The notes: generated by a model not told the origin, from the letters alone. A stretch of 39,605 bases of DNA from Methylotenera sp. (GCA_017880905.1 JADGRO010000001.1:1-39605), one strand, 5' to 3'. Positions 32,974 through 39,605 are shown, counted from the first letter of the stretch. Numbers and translations are program-made.

Positions 32974-33498
32974 ATGCGCAAAATTTTTATTGCACTTACT
33001 TTAATATCCCCATTGTTAGTATCAACTGCAAACTCGGCAGAATTCAACATGCGGTCTGGATTATGGCAAATAACAACGTCATCAGATTTGTTGTGGCTAG
33101 CACCGCAGATTCCACCAGATCAAATGCAAAACATTAAAGGCTTAGCCAAGGATTACGGAATCGATATGCCACAAATTGAAAATGGCGCCGCAATATCCAA
33201 CGCTTGTATTACGCAAGAAATGGCCAATCAAAAAACGCTGCCCAATTTTTATCAAACTGAATTAGGCTGTACTTCTAAAAATGCGACCCGTGTCGGAAAC
33301 AACTACAAAATAGACTTCGTTTGTGCCAGCGCCGCACTAAAAGGCAGTGGAACGGCAGAGGGCACTGTTACAAGCCCGGAAAACTTCTCAGGACAAACTA
33401 AATTCAATGGCGTAGCACAAAGCAACCCTGTCAATGAGCGGGCTGATATCAGCGGCAAATGGATTAATGCAAGCTGTGGAACTGTAAAACCGTTATAG
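32974..33498 (+). CDS. DUF3617 family exported protein
   Basis: 174 residues from the ATG at 32974, which follows TAGGAGA; the longer frame from 32944 lacks a ribosome site. The signal peptide (MRKIFIALTLISPLLVSTANSA) is followed by the DUF3617 pattern: FNMRSGLWQIT, a Cys in ACITQEM, and a Cys-containing C-terminal beta region. The product should be periplasmic. Function unknown. Confidence 0.8.
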   Translation: MRKIFIALTLISPLLVSTANSAEFNMRSGLWQITTSSDLLWLAPQIPPDQMQNIKGLAKDYGIDMPQIENGAAISNACITQEMANQKTLPNFYQTELGCTSKNATRVGNNYKIDFVCASAALKGSGTAEGTVTSPENFSGQTKFNGVAQSNPVNERADISGKWINASCGTVKPL

Positions 33499-33526
33499 TG
33501 AACGCTTATTAAGGGAGAAATCAGCA

Positions 33527-33724
33527 ATGGCTAAGCAAGATTTACAGAAAGCTAAATTTCAAGAGCATGTGAAAGCGGTTGAAGAACACAAATCGTTACT
33601 AGAAAAATTGCATCTTGAGAAACTGCATCTTGATTCAAACAATAATTTAGATGAAATAAATAACTCTATTGAAAGGCTAACCCTCACGCTTGAGGAATAC
33701 CTTAAGGTGATTGGTATCCCATAA
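33527..33724 (+). CDS. Small coiled-coil hypothetical protein (65 aa)
   Basis: 65 residues, nearly all predicted helix, with heptad-like Leu/Glu/Lys patterns (EEHKSLLEKLHLEKLHL and IERLTLTLEEYL). AAGGGAGA lies before the ATG. It is 28 bp after the DUF3617 gene on the same strand. No family recognised; probably a soluble helical dimer. Confidence 0.6.
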   Translation: MAKQDLQKAKFQEHVKAVEEHKSLLEKLHLEKLHLDSNNNLDEINNSIERLTLTLEEYLKVIGIP

Positions 33725-33739
33725 TTTTAAAAACGAAAT

Positions 33740-34111
33740 TTATTTTGCGGCGCGTTTATCAAGCATGAATGAGGTTGCCGTAAGCGCCACGCCAAGCGCC
33801 ACCACGGCGAACACGACTAAAAACAGCGGATCGTGCGTCTGCACATAAAGCCACACAATCACCACAAGAAAAAACGTGCGAACGACTAGGGTGGTAGGGT
33901 AGAGCACCTCGACACTATGACGAATAATCTGGCTTACCACGATGCTTAGCGCAATCATAAACGCGCCGGTAAATTGCACAAATGTGCTCTCGTAATGCCC
34001 GTTAGACAACAACAATTTAAGCGAAAATTGCGGCGCAAACAGCAGGCCAACACCAGTGATAAACAGATACGTGGCCAAATAATAGAGGCTCAAGCGGGTT
34101 TTTGGTTTCAT
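33740..34111 (-). CDS. Four-segment integral membrane hypothetical protein
   Basis: 123 residues from the ATG at 34111 (MKPKTRLSLYYLATYLFITGVG), which follows CTGGAGA; a longer frame to 34150 lacks one. Four hydrophobic segments are visible, with a basic C-terminus (DKRAAK). Family not recognised. It is convergent with the coiled-coil gene at 33527. Confidence 0.6.
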   Translation of the reverse strand: MKPKTRLSLYYLATYLFITGVGLLFAPQFSLKLLLSNGHYESTFVQFTGAFMIALSIVVSQIIRHSVEVLYPTTLVVRTFFLVVIVWLYVQTHDPLFLVVFAVVALGVALTATSFMLDKRAAK

Positions 34112-34269
34112 CACTAATCTCCAGTTGCAGCAGTATGTCCATATTTGCACAGTCTTGACAATTTCTCAAACAACTTTTGACTTAAATCCACCTTAATTTA
34201 TTATCGATAAACCCATGAATTTTATTTTAAGTGATTGAAATATAACAGTAAATTTCAATAAATTAGTTG

Positions 34270-34286
34270 TTGGCCTGGTTTATGCT
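34270..34286 (+). promoter_or_regulatory. Possible sigma54 promoter of MTIYQV gene 3
   Basis: TTGGCCTGGTTTATGCT matches 10 of 13 informative sigma54 positions with exact GG-N10-GC spacing. The predicted start near 34297 leaves about 40 nt of leader. No sigma28-like boxes are present here, unlike at copies 1 and 2. Confidence 0.45.
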
Positions 34287-34337
34287 CCATACACATTGTG
34301 GTAGGTAATTAAATTTGAATATTTAAGGGGCATTAAA

Positions 34338-34487
34338 ATGACAATTTACCAAGTGATCAACAAACAGAACCAACTTGAGTATGCATATCTTAACTATGAA
34401 GTTGCTGTAGAAGAAGTTATCAAGCTAAACGAAAGCCGTAGCGAAAATTACTTTTCTATTAATGCAGTTGAAGACGAAGATTTTTAA
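34338..34487 (+). CDS. MTIYQV small protein 3 (49 aa)
   Basis: 49 residues, the same length as the paralogues at 28863 and 31432, starting MTIYQVINKQNQLEYAYLN and ending in an acidic tail (VEDEDF). It is more diverged: the N-terminal MTIYQV, Asn8, Leu13, Tyr17 and the acidic end are kept, while the WDxEHYY block becomes SENYF. AAGGGG precedes the ATG. It has a sigma54-like promoter rather than the sigma28 type. Function unknown. Confidence 0.75.
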   Translation: MTIYQVINKQNQLEYAYLNYEVAVEEVIKLNESRSENYFSINAVEDEDF

Positions 34488-34746
34488 GTTATAAGTTTGT
34501 AAGATAAGGTCAAAATTGACCTAAAAGCAATACTCTGTAACGCACATAGATACTGCCTCTCAAGGCAGGGGCATATAAAGACGTTAGCGCCGTGGTCAAC
34601 GTAGCCGACAAGGCCGGTCTAGCGCGCAAAGTAGCTAGGCTAGAACCACTGATATGCATTAAAGGGGATGTGATGCCCATCCTCATCTGCGTACACAAAA
34701 CTCAAAGGCAACAACCTTGAATGTACGTCACTCGATATATGGTGCT
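34488..34746. other. Intergenic segment with hairpins and a GC-richer tract
   Basis: Contains a perfect inverted repeat AGGTCAA-AA-TTGACCT (34507-34522), then a degenerate copy of the dispersed repeat (about 34529-34578) with local hairpin CTGCC/GGCAG. A GC-richer tract to about 34700 follows. Short open frames there on both strands have no start signals. It may be a decayed gene or mobile element, but nothing is identifiable. Confidence 0.4.
34529..34578 (+). repeat. Possible degenerate copy of the dispersed hairpin repeat (copy F)
   Basis: ATACTCTGTAACGCACATAG...GGGGCATATAAAG resembles copy B at both ends. It lies about 40 bp after MTIYQV gene 3. The middle is replaced by a different hairpin. 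Confidence 0.35.
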
Positions 34747-35262
34747 TCAAACCTCATTTAAGGAATCGGTCGATGGATTTTTTCTGGCCGCTTGCCATGC
34801 AACAAGCTTCGCGTATATGCGTTTGTAGTGCGAACCGCGCCAGTAGATTCGTCTGCATGTTGGGCAGTGATATAGCTGTTCCCCTGATCTGAGCACATCA
34901 GCTGGCGCATGCGCCAACGCAGTGTCATCCGCGACTACTAATCGGGTGTTATCCACCAGGCAGCGGGTGAAAGCGTGACCCAGCCAATCCAGATGGTAGT
35001 ATTCATTCAATAGTGCAGCTAAATGATTCAAATCTGCAGGCGGCAGAATCAGCGCCACATCACGCGCTGCCTTGTGTTCACGCACCAGCATATCCTGTGT
35101 TAGAAAATAGCGCCCTTCGGCATGGCATTGCTGCAGTAGCTCTGCATCACTTGTGCCATCTCGCGCGAGCAGCGCATCGTAACCGGCAGCGCGTAGATAG
35201 TGGCATAGTCGGCCGAGCATTTCGTCACATAAGAATCGAGGCATGGCCTTCAGAACGCTCAT
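34747..35262 (-). CDS. Mut7-C RNase domain protein
   Basis: 171 residues matching the Mut7-C family (a PIN-like RNase domain followed by a zinc ribbon): RFLCDEMLGRLCHYLRAAGYDA, YFLTQDMLVREH, and CPTCRRIYWRGSHYKR. Asp residues in FLCDE and LTQD suit metal binding. The ATG at 35262 overlaps the TGA of the upstream gene (TGATG), indicating coupling; a GTG at 35265 is the alternative. The cellular role is not established. Confidence 0.85.
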   Translation of the reverse strand: MSVLKAMPRFLCDEMLGRLCHYLRAAGYDALLARDGTSDAELLQQCHAEGRYFLTQDMLVREHKAARDVALILPPADLNHLAALLNEYYHLDWLGHAFTRCLVDNTRLVVADDTALAHAPADVLRSGEQLYHCPTCRRIYWRGSHYKRIYAKLVAWQAARKNPSTDSLNEV

Positions 35263-36137
35263 CACTGCAAACCCATATACTGCGCGGCTCCTAGCGCCGA
35301 GGCTTGCGCCGCTTGTTGATAAGTGGCGAATTTAGGTAGTTTGTCTGCAAGCTTTTTAAGTGACGTATAAGCAGGGTCTAAACGGTAGTCTTTTTCTCTA
35401 AAAATACTGTGTTCTTTAGCATAAGACTCTGCAAGCGCTCTTAGAGATTCGGCAAGTGGTTTGTTTGGGTTACTCGGAGTGAAGTCTTGAATCAGCCAAA
35501 GGTGGACAACCTCATCTTGTGTTGGGCCTGTTTTCGGGTCAGCCAGTGCAAAAGCATGGTTAATTTTTGTTTGGTTGTTCACATCTTTTGGGTCACCATA
35601 AGCGACTTCATAATATTTTACCTCGCCAGCAAACAAGGATGTGGGGCCATCAATCGGCACCTGGCCAACGGCATAATAACCGGCAATGGCCCTCAAACTT
35701 TCCGGATGATGCTCTTTCCCGACAAAATGAATGGTTTCACCGCGTGCCTGTAGCTCTTTGATGCCCGCTACCATATCTTTAGTAGCAGCGTAAATCAGGG
35801 CTGGATAATTCTCCGCATTTTTACTGGCAATGCTGTAGTTAATCATGGCGGTGCCATTGCTATAAAGCTCCATGGCACTCGCTCCGGCCACATCGCCATG
35901 CTGATCCAGCACTACAGAAACAGCCATTTTCGTGCCGTTTTCATTACCCCCATTCAGTGCTATTAACCAATTCTTTTGGTTCTCTGCTGGCCACTCAGGG
36001 TATTGTTCTCTGGCTAGGTCAAAAATTTGCGGCAGCAGTTTTTTCTGTTCATCCGAACTCATATTCTGCAGCCGTACAATAGAGTATTCTTCCGGAAGTT
36101 TAAAGTCGTATATTGGAGTAATTTTGTTAGCAGTCAT
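35262..36137 (-). CDS. Hypothetical protein, possibly an acetyltransferase
   Basis: 291 residues from the ATG at 36137 (MTANKITPIYDFKLPEEYSIVRL), which follows GGAAA. The longest frame, to 36245, runs inside the acylphosphatase gene and is rejected. The middle (GDVAGASAMELYSNGTAMINYSIASKNAENYPALIYAATKDM) and the following GKEHHPESLRAIAGYYAVG faintly recall a GNAT-type fold, but no clear acetyl-CoA motif is visible. It is in a leftward run with DUF2784, acyP and Mut7-C. Function not assigned. Confidence 0.6.
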   Translation of the reverse strand: MTANKITPIYDFKLPEEYSIVRLQNMSSDEQKKLLPQIFDLAREQYPEWPAENQKNWLIALNGGNENGTKMAVSVVLDQHGDVAGASAMELYSNGTAMINYSIASKNAENYPALIYAATKDMVAGIKELQARGETIHFVGKEHHPESLRAIAGYYAVGQVPIDGPTSLFAGEVKYYEVAYGDPKDVNNQTKINHAFALADPKTGPTQDEVVHLWLIQDFTPSNPNKPLAESLRALAESYAKEHSIFREKDYRLDPAYTSLKKLADKLPKFATYQQAAQASALGAAQYMGLQ

Positions 36138-36174
36138 GACAGTTTCCATACTAAACGAAGAATCGTCTTGATGA

Positions 36175-36456
36175 TTATCCGATGACCTCGAAGCCGTTGT
36201 AGTTACCATCATCCAGCCCGATTTCGACCCGCTCCACATATGCAAGCTCAGGGCCGCGTCGGGCCCAACTCACAAGGGCATCTACAGCAACGGAACTGCC
36301 ATGCACTGCAGCTTCTACCGAACCATCGCTGCAGTTTCTTACCCAACCGCTAACCCCCAACCTTAGCGCTTCGCGACACATTGAGTTACGGAAAAACACA
36401 CCTTGTACACGGCCATGAATCACCAGGCGTAGCTTCTTTTGCGGTGGGGTTGTCAT
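36175..36456 (-). CDS. acyP: Acylphosphatase
   Basis: 93 residues, the standard length. The phosphate-binding loop GRVQGVFFRNSM holds the catalytic Arg, and GWVRNCSDGSVEA holds the catalytic Asn. It hydrolyses acyl phosphates. It is 12 bp after DUF2784 and 37 bp before the next gene on the same strand. Confidence 0.95.
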   Translation of the reverse strand: MTTPPQKKLRLVIHGRVQGVFFRNSMCREALRLGVSGWVRNCSDGSVEAAVHGSSVAVDALVSWARRGPELAYVERVEIGLDDGNYNGFEVIG

Positions 36457-36468
36457 CTTGATGATAAA

Positions 36469-36849
36469 TCAGGCATCTCGTACATTCCCAGCACGCCAAT
36501 GATAGAAGAGCCAACCATAGATTGCGATATTGACGATGACGACTATACCGGCAAACGCAAACTGAATCTCTCGTGTGAGACCGGAAGGATAGATGATGTT
36601 CAACAAATAGTGCTCAACGAAGCTCTCTGTGTAGCCGGATTGCCCCGCTTTGATGCGAAAGTAGTTCTCTAAATACGTAAGTGGGCAGACGCGACTAGTG
36701 AGTTCAATAAAGAACCCCCAAGCCGCGGCTGGAAGATGGATAAAGCGAATCCAGCGCCGCCATACCGCCATTGCGCCGCCCAACAGGGCAAACACAATGA
36801 AGGCCAGATGCAGCAAGAGGACGCCGTCAGCAGCTAGGCGAAAGAACAT
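36469..36849 (-). CDS. DUF2784 membrane protein
   Basis: 126 residues with about four hydrophobic segments, matching DUF2784: LLLHLAFIVFALLGG, WRRWIRFIHLPAAAWGFFIELTSRVCPLTYLEN and FVEHYLLNIIYPSGL. Function unknown. It is the first gene of the leftward acyP/Mut7-C run. The ribosome site is weak. Confidence 0.9.
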   Translation of the reverse strand: MFFRLAADGVLLLHLAFIVFALLGGAMAVWRRWIRFIHLPAAAWGFFIELTSRVCPLTYLENYFRIKAGQSGYTESFVEHYLLNIIYPSGLTREIQFAFAGIVVIVNIAIYGWLFYHWRAGNVRDA

Positions 36850-36965
36850 GACCGTTAAAATGCACGTTGGATTGACCCACTTTATACATTTTGTAATGAC
36901 CTATCGAACCTTGTAATTTACCAAGCATTATAATAAGTTAATGTTAAAAAATGGAGGCATATAAA

Positions 36966-37526
36966 ATGCGAAATTCTGAAGAAAATAATTCAAGTAAAGC
37001 GCGTGTGTTTTTTGCCCTGTGGCCAGAAGCTCCCGTCCGGCGGGCGTTGCATACGTTAGCAACGGAATATGAGTCACGATGCGAGGCGCGCGCTATAGAT
37101 GCGGATGCCCTGCATATAACTTTGCTGTTTATGGGAGGTGTAGAGCGTGCACGCCTGCCGCAATTAATGCAAGCCGCGGGCAATATCACGGTGCCGCCCT
37201 TTGGGTTTAAATTGGAGAAGCTTTCATTCTGGCCGCAAAATCGGATTGCCTGTGCTACATTGCCGGCGGATGTGCCGGCATTGAGTCAGTTGGTCGCGGC
37301 GTTAAAACAGCAACTGACCGCAGCGGGTTTTCTATTCGAAAACAATGAATTTATTCCGCACGTCACATTGTTACGCAATGTCGATAATATTTTGGAGCCG
37401 CAGGCAATTCAGCCCATTGATTGGTGGGTGGATTCTTTTGTACTGGCGGAATCGACCGTGACAGACCAAGGGTCGCGCTACAAGATACTTCAGGAGTGGT
37501 CGCTGCCCCCTATTAGCAGGTGTTAA
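36966..37526 (+). CDS. thpR: RNA 2',3'-cyclic phosphodiesterase ThpR (2H/LigT family)
   Basis: 186 residues of the 2H phosphoesterase fold. The two HxTx motifs are HITL (His50) and HVTL near residue 126. The enzyme opens 2',3'-cyclic phosphate RNA ends. The ATG at 36951 lies in the ribosome site itself (ATGGAGG), so the ATG at 36966, 8 bases after GGAGG, is taken as the start. YdaT-like 37536 follows 9 bp later. Confidence 0.9.
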   Translation: MRNSEENNSSKARVFFALWPEAPVRRALHTLATEYESRCEARAIDADALHITLLFMGGVERARLPQLMQAAGNITVPPFGFKLEKLSFWPQNRIACATLPADVPALSQLVAALKQQLTAAGFLFENNEFIPHVTLLRNVDNILEPQAIQPIDWWVDSFVLAESTVTDQGSRYKILQEWSLPPISRC

Positions 37527-37535
37527 TATAGCTTT

Positions 37536-37721
37536 ATGCCTTGGAACGAACAACATTATCCTGTAGCGATGAAACACCTTAGCCCAATCGCCCGCACAAA
37601 AGCGATTGAGATAGCCAATGCCTTATTAGAAGAGGGTATGGATGAAGGCAAGGCTATCCGAATCGCAATCGCTAAAGGCAAGGAGTGGGCGATACATCAC
37701 GCCAAGTCAGCAAATGACTAA
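37536..37721 (+). CDS. Small conserved helical protein (YdaT-like)
   Basis: 61 residues starting MPWNEQHYPVAMKHLSP, then RTKAIEIANALLEEGMDEGKAIRIAIAKGKEW. This recalls short stress-associated proteins of the YdaT type (recalled, not searched). It is soluble and helical. No clear ribosome site; it is probably coupled to thpR, whose stop is 9 bp upstream. Confidence 0.7.
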   Translation: MPWNEQHYPVAMKHLSPIARTKAIEIANALLEEGMDEGKAIRIAIAKGKEWAIHHAKSAND

Positions 37722-37750
37722 CGAAAATGGAAATCCAAAACGCTAAAACA

Positions 37751-37800
37751 GATGCTCTGGGAGCCGCATGGATATTGGTCTGTAGGGCAGAGAATAATCG
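37751..37800 (+). repeat. Dispersed hairpin repeat, copy D
   Basis: GATGCTCTGGGAGCCGCATG at the left, TATTGGTCTGTAGGGCAGAG at the right. It lies 29 bp after the 37536 gene. AGCC/GGT(C) can form an inner stem. Confidence 0.6.
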
Positions 37801-37916
37801 TGGTCTGACCCCTATTATTCTTTTATTTTTTACTAAGTGCGCCATCGCACATACAAAGCTTCCTATAGAGCATAAACTTATTATCGCTTATTAAAAATTA
37901 TTAAAGGAGTTTTCTT

Positions 37917-38126
37917 ATGGAAAAGTTCAATGTTTGGAAAATTTTAGCACTATTGACTATTGTCTTTTGTGTAGGATGTGCGGGGCCAAAAACTCATAGT
38001 GGCGCCGGTACAGGAGATGCAACCAGTGGTGCTGGGACAGGAACCGGCGGTGAGACAACTAGCGCTGGTACAGGAGATGCTACCAGTGGCGCTGGGACAG
38101 GAACTGGCGGTACTACTGATAAATAG
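37917..38126 (+). CDS. Small lipoprotein with Gly/Thr/Ser repeats
   Basis: 69 residues. Lipoprotein signal MEKFNVWKILALLTIVFCVGC with lipid-bearing Cys21, followed by a low-complexity tail made of two copies of a 17-residue unit (SAGTGDATSGAGTGTGG type). AAGGAG is well placed. The DNA repeats with a 60-bp period (38001-38051 and 38061-38111), so copy number could change by slippage or recombination. Function unknown; likely a surface or periplasmic lipoprotein. Confidence 0.72.
   Translation: MEKFNVWKILALLTIVFCVGCAGPKTHSGAGTGDATSGAGTGTGGETTSAGTGDATSGAGTGTGGTTDK
38001..38111 (+). repeat. 60-bp-period tandem repeat inside the lipoprotein gene
   Basis: Two 51-bp copies separated by 9 bp, differing at a handful of mostly synonymous positions. 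The period of 60 keeps the reading frame. Confidence 0.85.
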
Positions 38127-38270
38127 TCATGTTTGTTATATGAATGTTTAAGTTCACCTGAGACGCAAAAAACCCCGAGTAGAGGTTTGCTTTGATTTGG
38201 ATTTACAGGACACTTAAACAATTATCGCTTATTCAATTCCGGATAAGCTAAGCCAAAACTCACAAAATAC

Positions 38271-38320
38271 ATGCCTTGAAACCCTTATGGATATTGGCCT
38301 GCAGAGCATCTATTTTTGTC
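38271..38320 (+). repeat. Dispersed hairpin repeat, copy E
   Basis: ATGCCTTGAAACCCTTATGG followed by ATATTGGCCTGCAGAGCATC, then TATTTTTGTCG. The right half matches copies A and C best. Confidence 0.6.
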
Positions 38321-38496
38321 GCATTCGCATGGTGTGCTTTTGACTTTCAATCCCCTTTGTCGCGCCTTCGGCTTGAGCCAGCAGCTGGAAAGCGGCGAGG
38401 ACTATTTGAGTGCTGAAAGCACGAGTTCCGCAGCCGCCCAGATGCGGCGCGAAGACCGAAGGAAACAAGCGGCAGCGGGGTGTCTTTTTGTTTCCC

Positions 38497-38526
38497 CACT
38501 TTATTTTGCTTGTCCAAAATAAAGTG
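38497..38526. repeat. Perfect 12-bp inverted repeat
   Basis: CACTTTATTTTG, six-base loop, CAAAATAAAGTG. It ends the GC-rich intergenic element and lacks a T run on either strand, so it is not an ordinary terminator. Confidence 0.7.
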
Positions 38527-38579
38527 AGTCGCCAAGAAACGAAAGAAAAGTTCTTATACGGTAGATTACTCTATGCTAG

Positions 38580-39383
38580 CTAGTTCAACGCTTTGTTAAA
38601 ATCAACATCAAAGCCTGCTGATTTAAGTTCTTGAGCCAGCTTCCATTTCCAACCTTCTGAATTATCAACTGTCTCATAAACAACACCTGCAAAATCTGAG
38701 GCTAATTCCAAGTCACCTTTAGTTAATACTAACGTTTTATTTCTTCCAAGTTTTGCAACAAAGTAACCAAGCTCAAGAACTACATTTTGTCTTGGTCGAG
38801 CTTTTTTCTGCTCTTCATGACCTAATGGGTAACCATAATCATCTGGCGTCATTAGTACAATTGCAAACCCAGCCCTGTTTGCGAAATCTTCAAATTTCTC
38901 AATAATAGTCATGCCACTGTTTATCTGTTCATGAAGTATTACTGGTTTAACACCAATTTTTTCTGGAAATCTAGCAACTGCTTCTTTTAAGCCTTCGTCA
39001 TGCCCATGAACAATGAAAACAGAATTGTTTTTAGGTAGCGTCTTAATTACGGCGTCATCATTATGTTTTGTCGCAATAAATACACCTTCTGTTCCAATAT
39101 CCGATTTCCAGCGACCAGATAATTTTCCATCATCTTGCAATGTAGCAATCACTGTTACTTTACCTAAAATCATTCCGCCAGATTGCCAGATTTCGGTTAA
39201 ATGAACCGATAAAACATCAGTAGCCGTACCGATAACATTATATTTATATTGGCCGAGCGAAGGCTCACTTATACTTGCAATCCCTTCTACCTTATCTTTA
39301 TTTTGCTTAACTTCTAATGTAAAGCCACCTTGATTTGTACCAGCAAGTGTACCAACCCAGTATCCAGAAAAATCTTTATTCAT
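38580..39383 (-). CDS. TIR-domain protein with N-terminal beta-rich domain
   Basis: 267 residues. Residues 1-108 are a beta-strand-rich, lipocalin-like domain (FSGYWVGTLAGTNQGGFTLEVKQ...GRWKSDIGTEGVF). Residues 118-267 match the TIR-like nucleotide-binding family also seen in CBASS/Pycsar effectors (PF10137 type): SVFIVHGHDEGLKEAV, LHEQINSGMTIIEKFE, and RQNVVLELGYFVAKLGR, where Glu204 is a candidate catalytic residue. Such domains often cleave NAD+ in anti-phage defence. TTGGAGA precedes the ATG. No cyclase or other defence partner lies within the window. It starts 29 bp after the probable nrdJ end on the same strand. Confidence 0.8.
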   Translation of the reverse strand: MNKDFSGYWVGTLAGTNQGGFTLEVKQNKDKVEGIASISEPSLGQYKYNVIGTATDVLSVHLTEIWQSGGMILGKVTVIATLQDDGKLSGRWKSDIGTEGVFIATKHNDDAVIKTLPKNNSVFIVHGHDEGLKEAVARFPEKIGVKPVILHEQINSGMTIIEKFEDFANRAGFAIVLMTPDDYGYPLGHEEQKKARPRQNVVLELGYFVAKLGRNKTLVLTKGDLELASDFAGVVYETVDNSEGWKWKLAQELKSAGFDVDFNKALN

Positions 39384-39412
39384 TAAATTATCTCCAATTA
39401 TCTAATTGAAGA

Positions 39413-39605
39413 TTACCCACACTTACTCTCACCACAATTCAGGCAAGTCAAACACCCATCCATAATAATCGCGGCTTTTGAGAGACATTTATTACAAAGC
39501 GACGCACTTTTTGGAAAGCCTTCTACATTCTTTTCATTGTCCGGTGTAGCGTGTTTCTCGTAATATTCTGCACGTTTTTCATCCACCAGTTTTTGTTGGT
39601 GCTCA
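39413..39605 (-). CDS. nrdJ: C-terminal fragment, probable AdoCbl-dependent ribonucleotide reductase (NrdJ)
   Basis: The last 63 codons of a gene that runs off the right edge. The end carries a zinc-binding tail: LCNKC, DGCLTCLNCGESKCG. This Cys pattern is typical of the C-terminus of class II (B12-dependent) ribonucleotide reductases. The preceding EHQQKLVDEKRAEYYEKHA is helical and charged. The assignment rests on the tail alone; another zinc-ribbon-ended protein is possible. If correct, the organism uses AdoCbl here as well as in EutBC. Confidence 0.6.
   Translation of the reverse strand, partial: EHQQKLVDEKRAEYYEKHATPDNEKNVEGFPKSASLCNKCLSKAAIIMDGCLTCLNCGESKCG

Larger units (their letters stand above)
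38127..38579. other. Intergenic region with repeat copy E and a GC-rich element
   Basis: About 450 bp. It holds hairpin repeat copy E (38271-38320), then a GC-richer stretch (about 38336-38496) whose open frames lack starts. A perfect inverted repeat closes it (38497-38526). Weak AAACC/GGTTT pairing near 38166-38186 could be a terminator. Confidence 0.5.

Noticed and set aside
34510-34698. 62-codon minus frame after MTIYQV gene 3
   Set aside because: No start signal, low-complexity Leu/Ala/Thr content, and overlap with hairpins.
29146-34700. Prophage or integrative element explaining the small-gene region
   Set aside because: No integrase, attachment-site duplication, tRNA end or phage structural gene is visible; the genes are diverse and separately promoted.
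38316-38535. 68-codon plus and 62-codon minus frames in the GC-rich element
   Set aside because: Arg/Ala-rich composition, no Shine-Dalgarno, and both strands open over the same bases. Treated as non-coding.

Overview
The window looks like the chromosome of a methylotrophic betaproteobacterium of the Methylophilaceae (Methylotenera-like). This is inferred, not searched. The clues are a free-standing PQQ precursor peptide gene (pqqA, which serves PQQ-dependent alcohol dehydrogenases), a long-form 6-phosphogluconate dehydrogenase, AT-leaning DNA, and family matches of a Gram-negative proteobacterial kind (glnK-amtB, aas-lplT, mltA-apaG, lipoproteins, Tat substrates). No rRNA, tRNA, CRISPR array or intact insertion sequence was seen.

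Layout. 1-2 kb: glnK-amtB ammonium sensing and uptake, closed by a strong terminator. 2-6.6 kb: an ArsR-type regulator, then aas, an alpha/beta hydrolase and lplT, a lysophospholipid salvage unit. 6.7 kb: lone pqqA, sharing a bidirectional terminator with a leftward thiS-thiG-apaG-mltA operon. 9.6-12.4 kb: a 58-codon orphan gene behind a sigma54-like site, gnd, and a dienelactone-hydrolase-family gene. 12.6 kb: a secreted trypsin-like protease with TPRs, whose paralogue lies at 30-31 kb. 13.6-18 kb: leftward ogt-alkB-sua5-zinc-ribbon genes, divergent from an AlkA-type glycosylase and an MFS exporter, so three alkylation-repair enzymes sit together. 18-22 kb: eutBC (AdoCbl-dependent ethanolamine ammonia-lyase) divergent from an amine/amino-acid permease. 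22-24 kb: a cytochrome b561 and Tat-exported molybdopterin oxidoreductase pair, DUF4186, and a 38-aa basic protein. 24-28.5 kb: SOUL protein, DUF1993, and a 988-989-aa protein with a very long cytoplasmic coiled coil and a periplasmic AsmA-like domain.

28.5-38.5 kb is the accessory part: many short genes, a dispersed hairpin repeat in five or six same-orientation copies, and three paralogous 49-aa proteins that all begin MTIYQV. Two of these share a 42-bp upstream block (40/42 identical) that matches a flagellar sigma28 promoter. The third, and a stand-alone CZB (chemoreceptor zinc-binding) protein between them, lie behind sigma54-type -24/-12 sites. This suggests an undescribed small-protein set tied to motility or chemotaxis. 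Also here: DUF1272, DUF3617, Mut7-C, acylphosphatase, DUF2784, ThpR, and a Gly/Thr-repeat lipoprotein.

The right end carries a TIR-domain protein with an N-terminal beta-rich domain, a candidate NADase or defence effector. It sits 29 bp behind what looks like the C-terminus of an AdoCbl-dependent ribonucleotide reductase (nrdJ, cut by the window edge). Starts were moved from the longest frame where a Shine-Dalgarno site or family length called for it; each case is noted.
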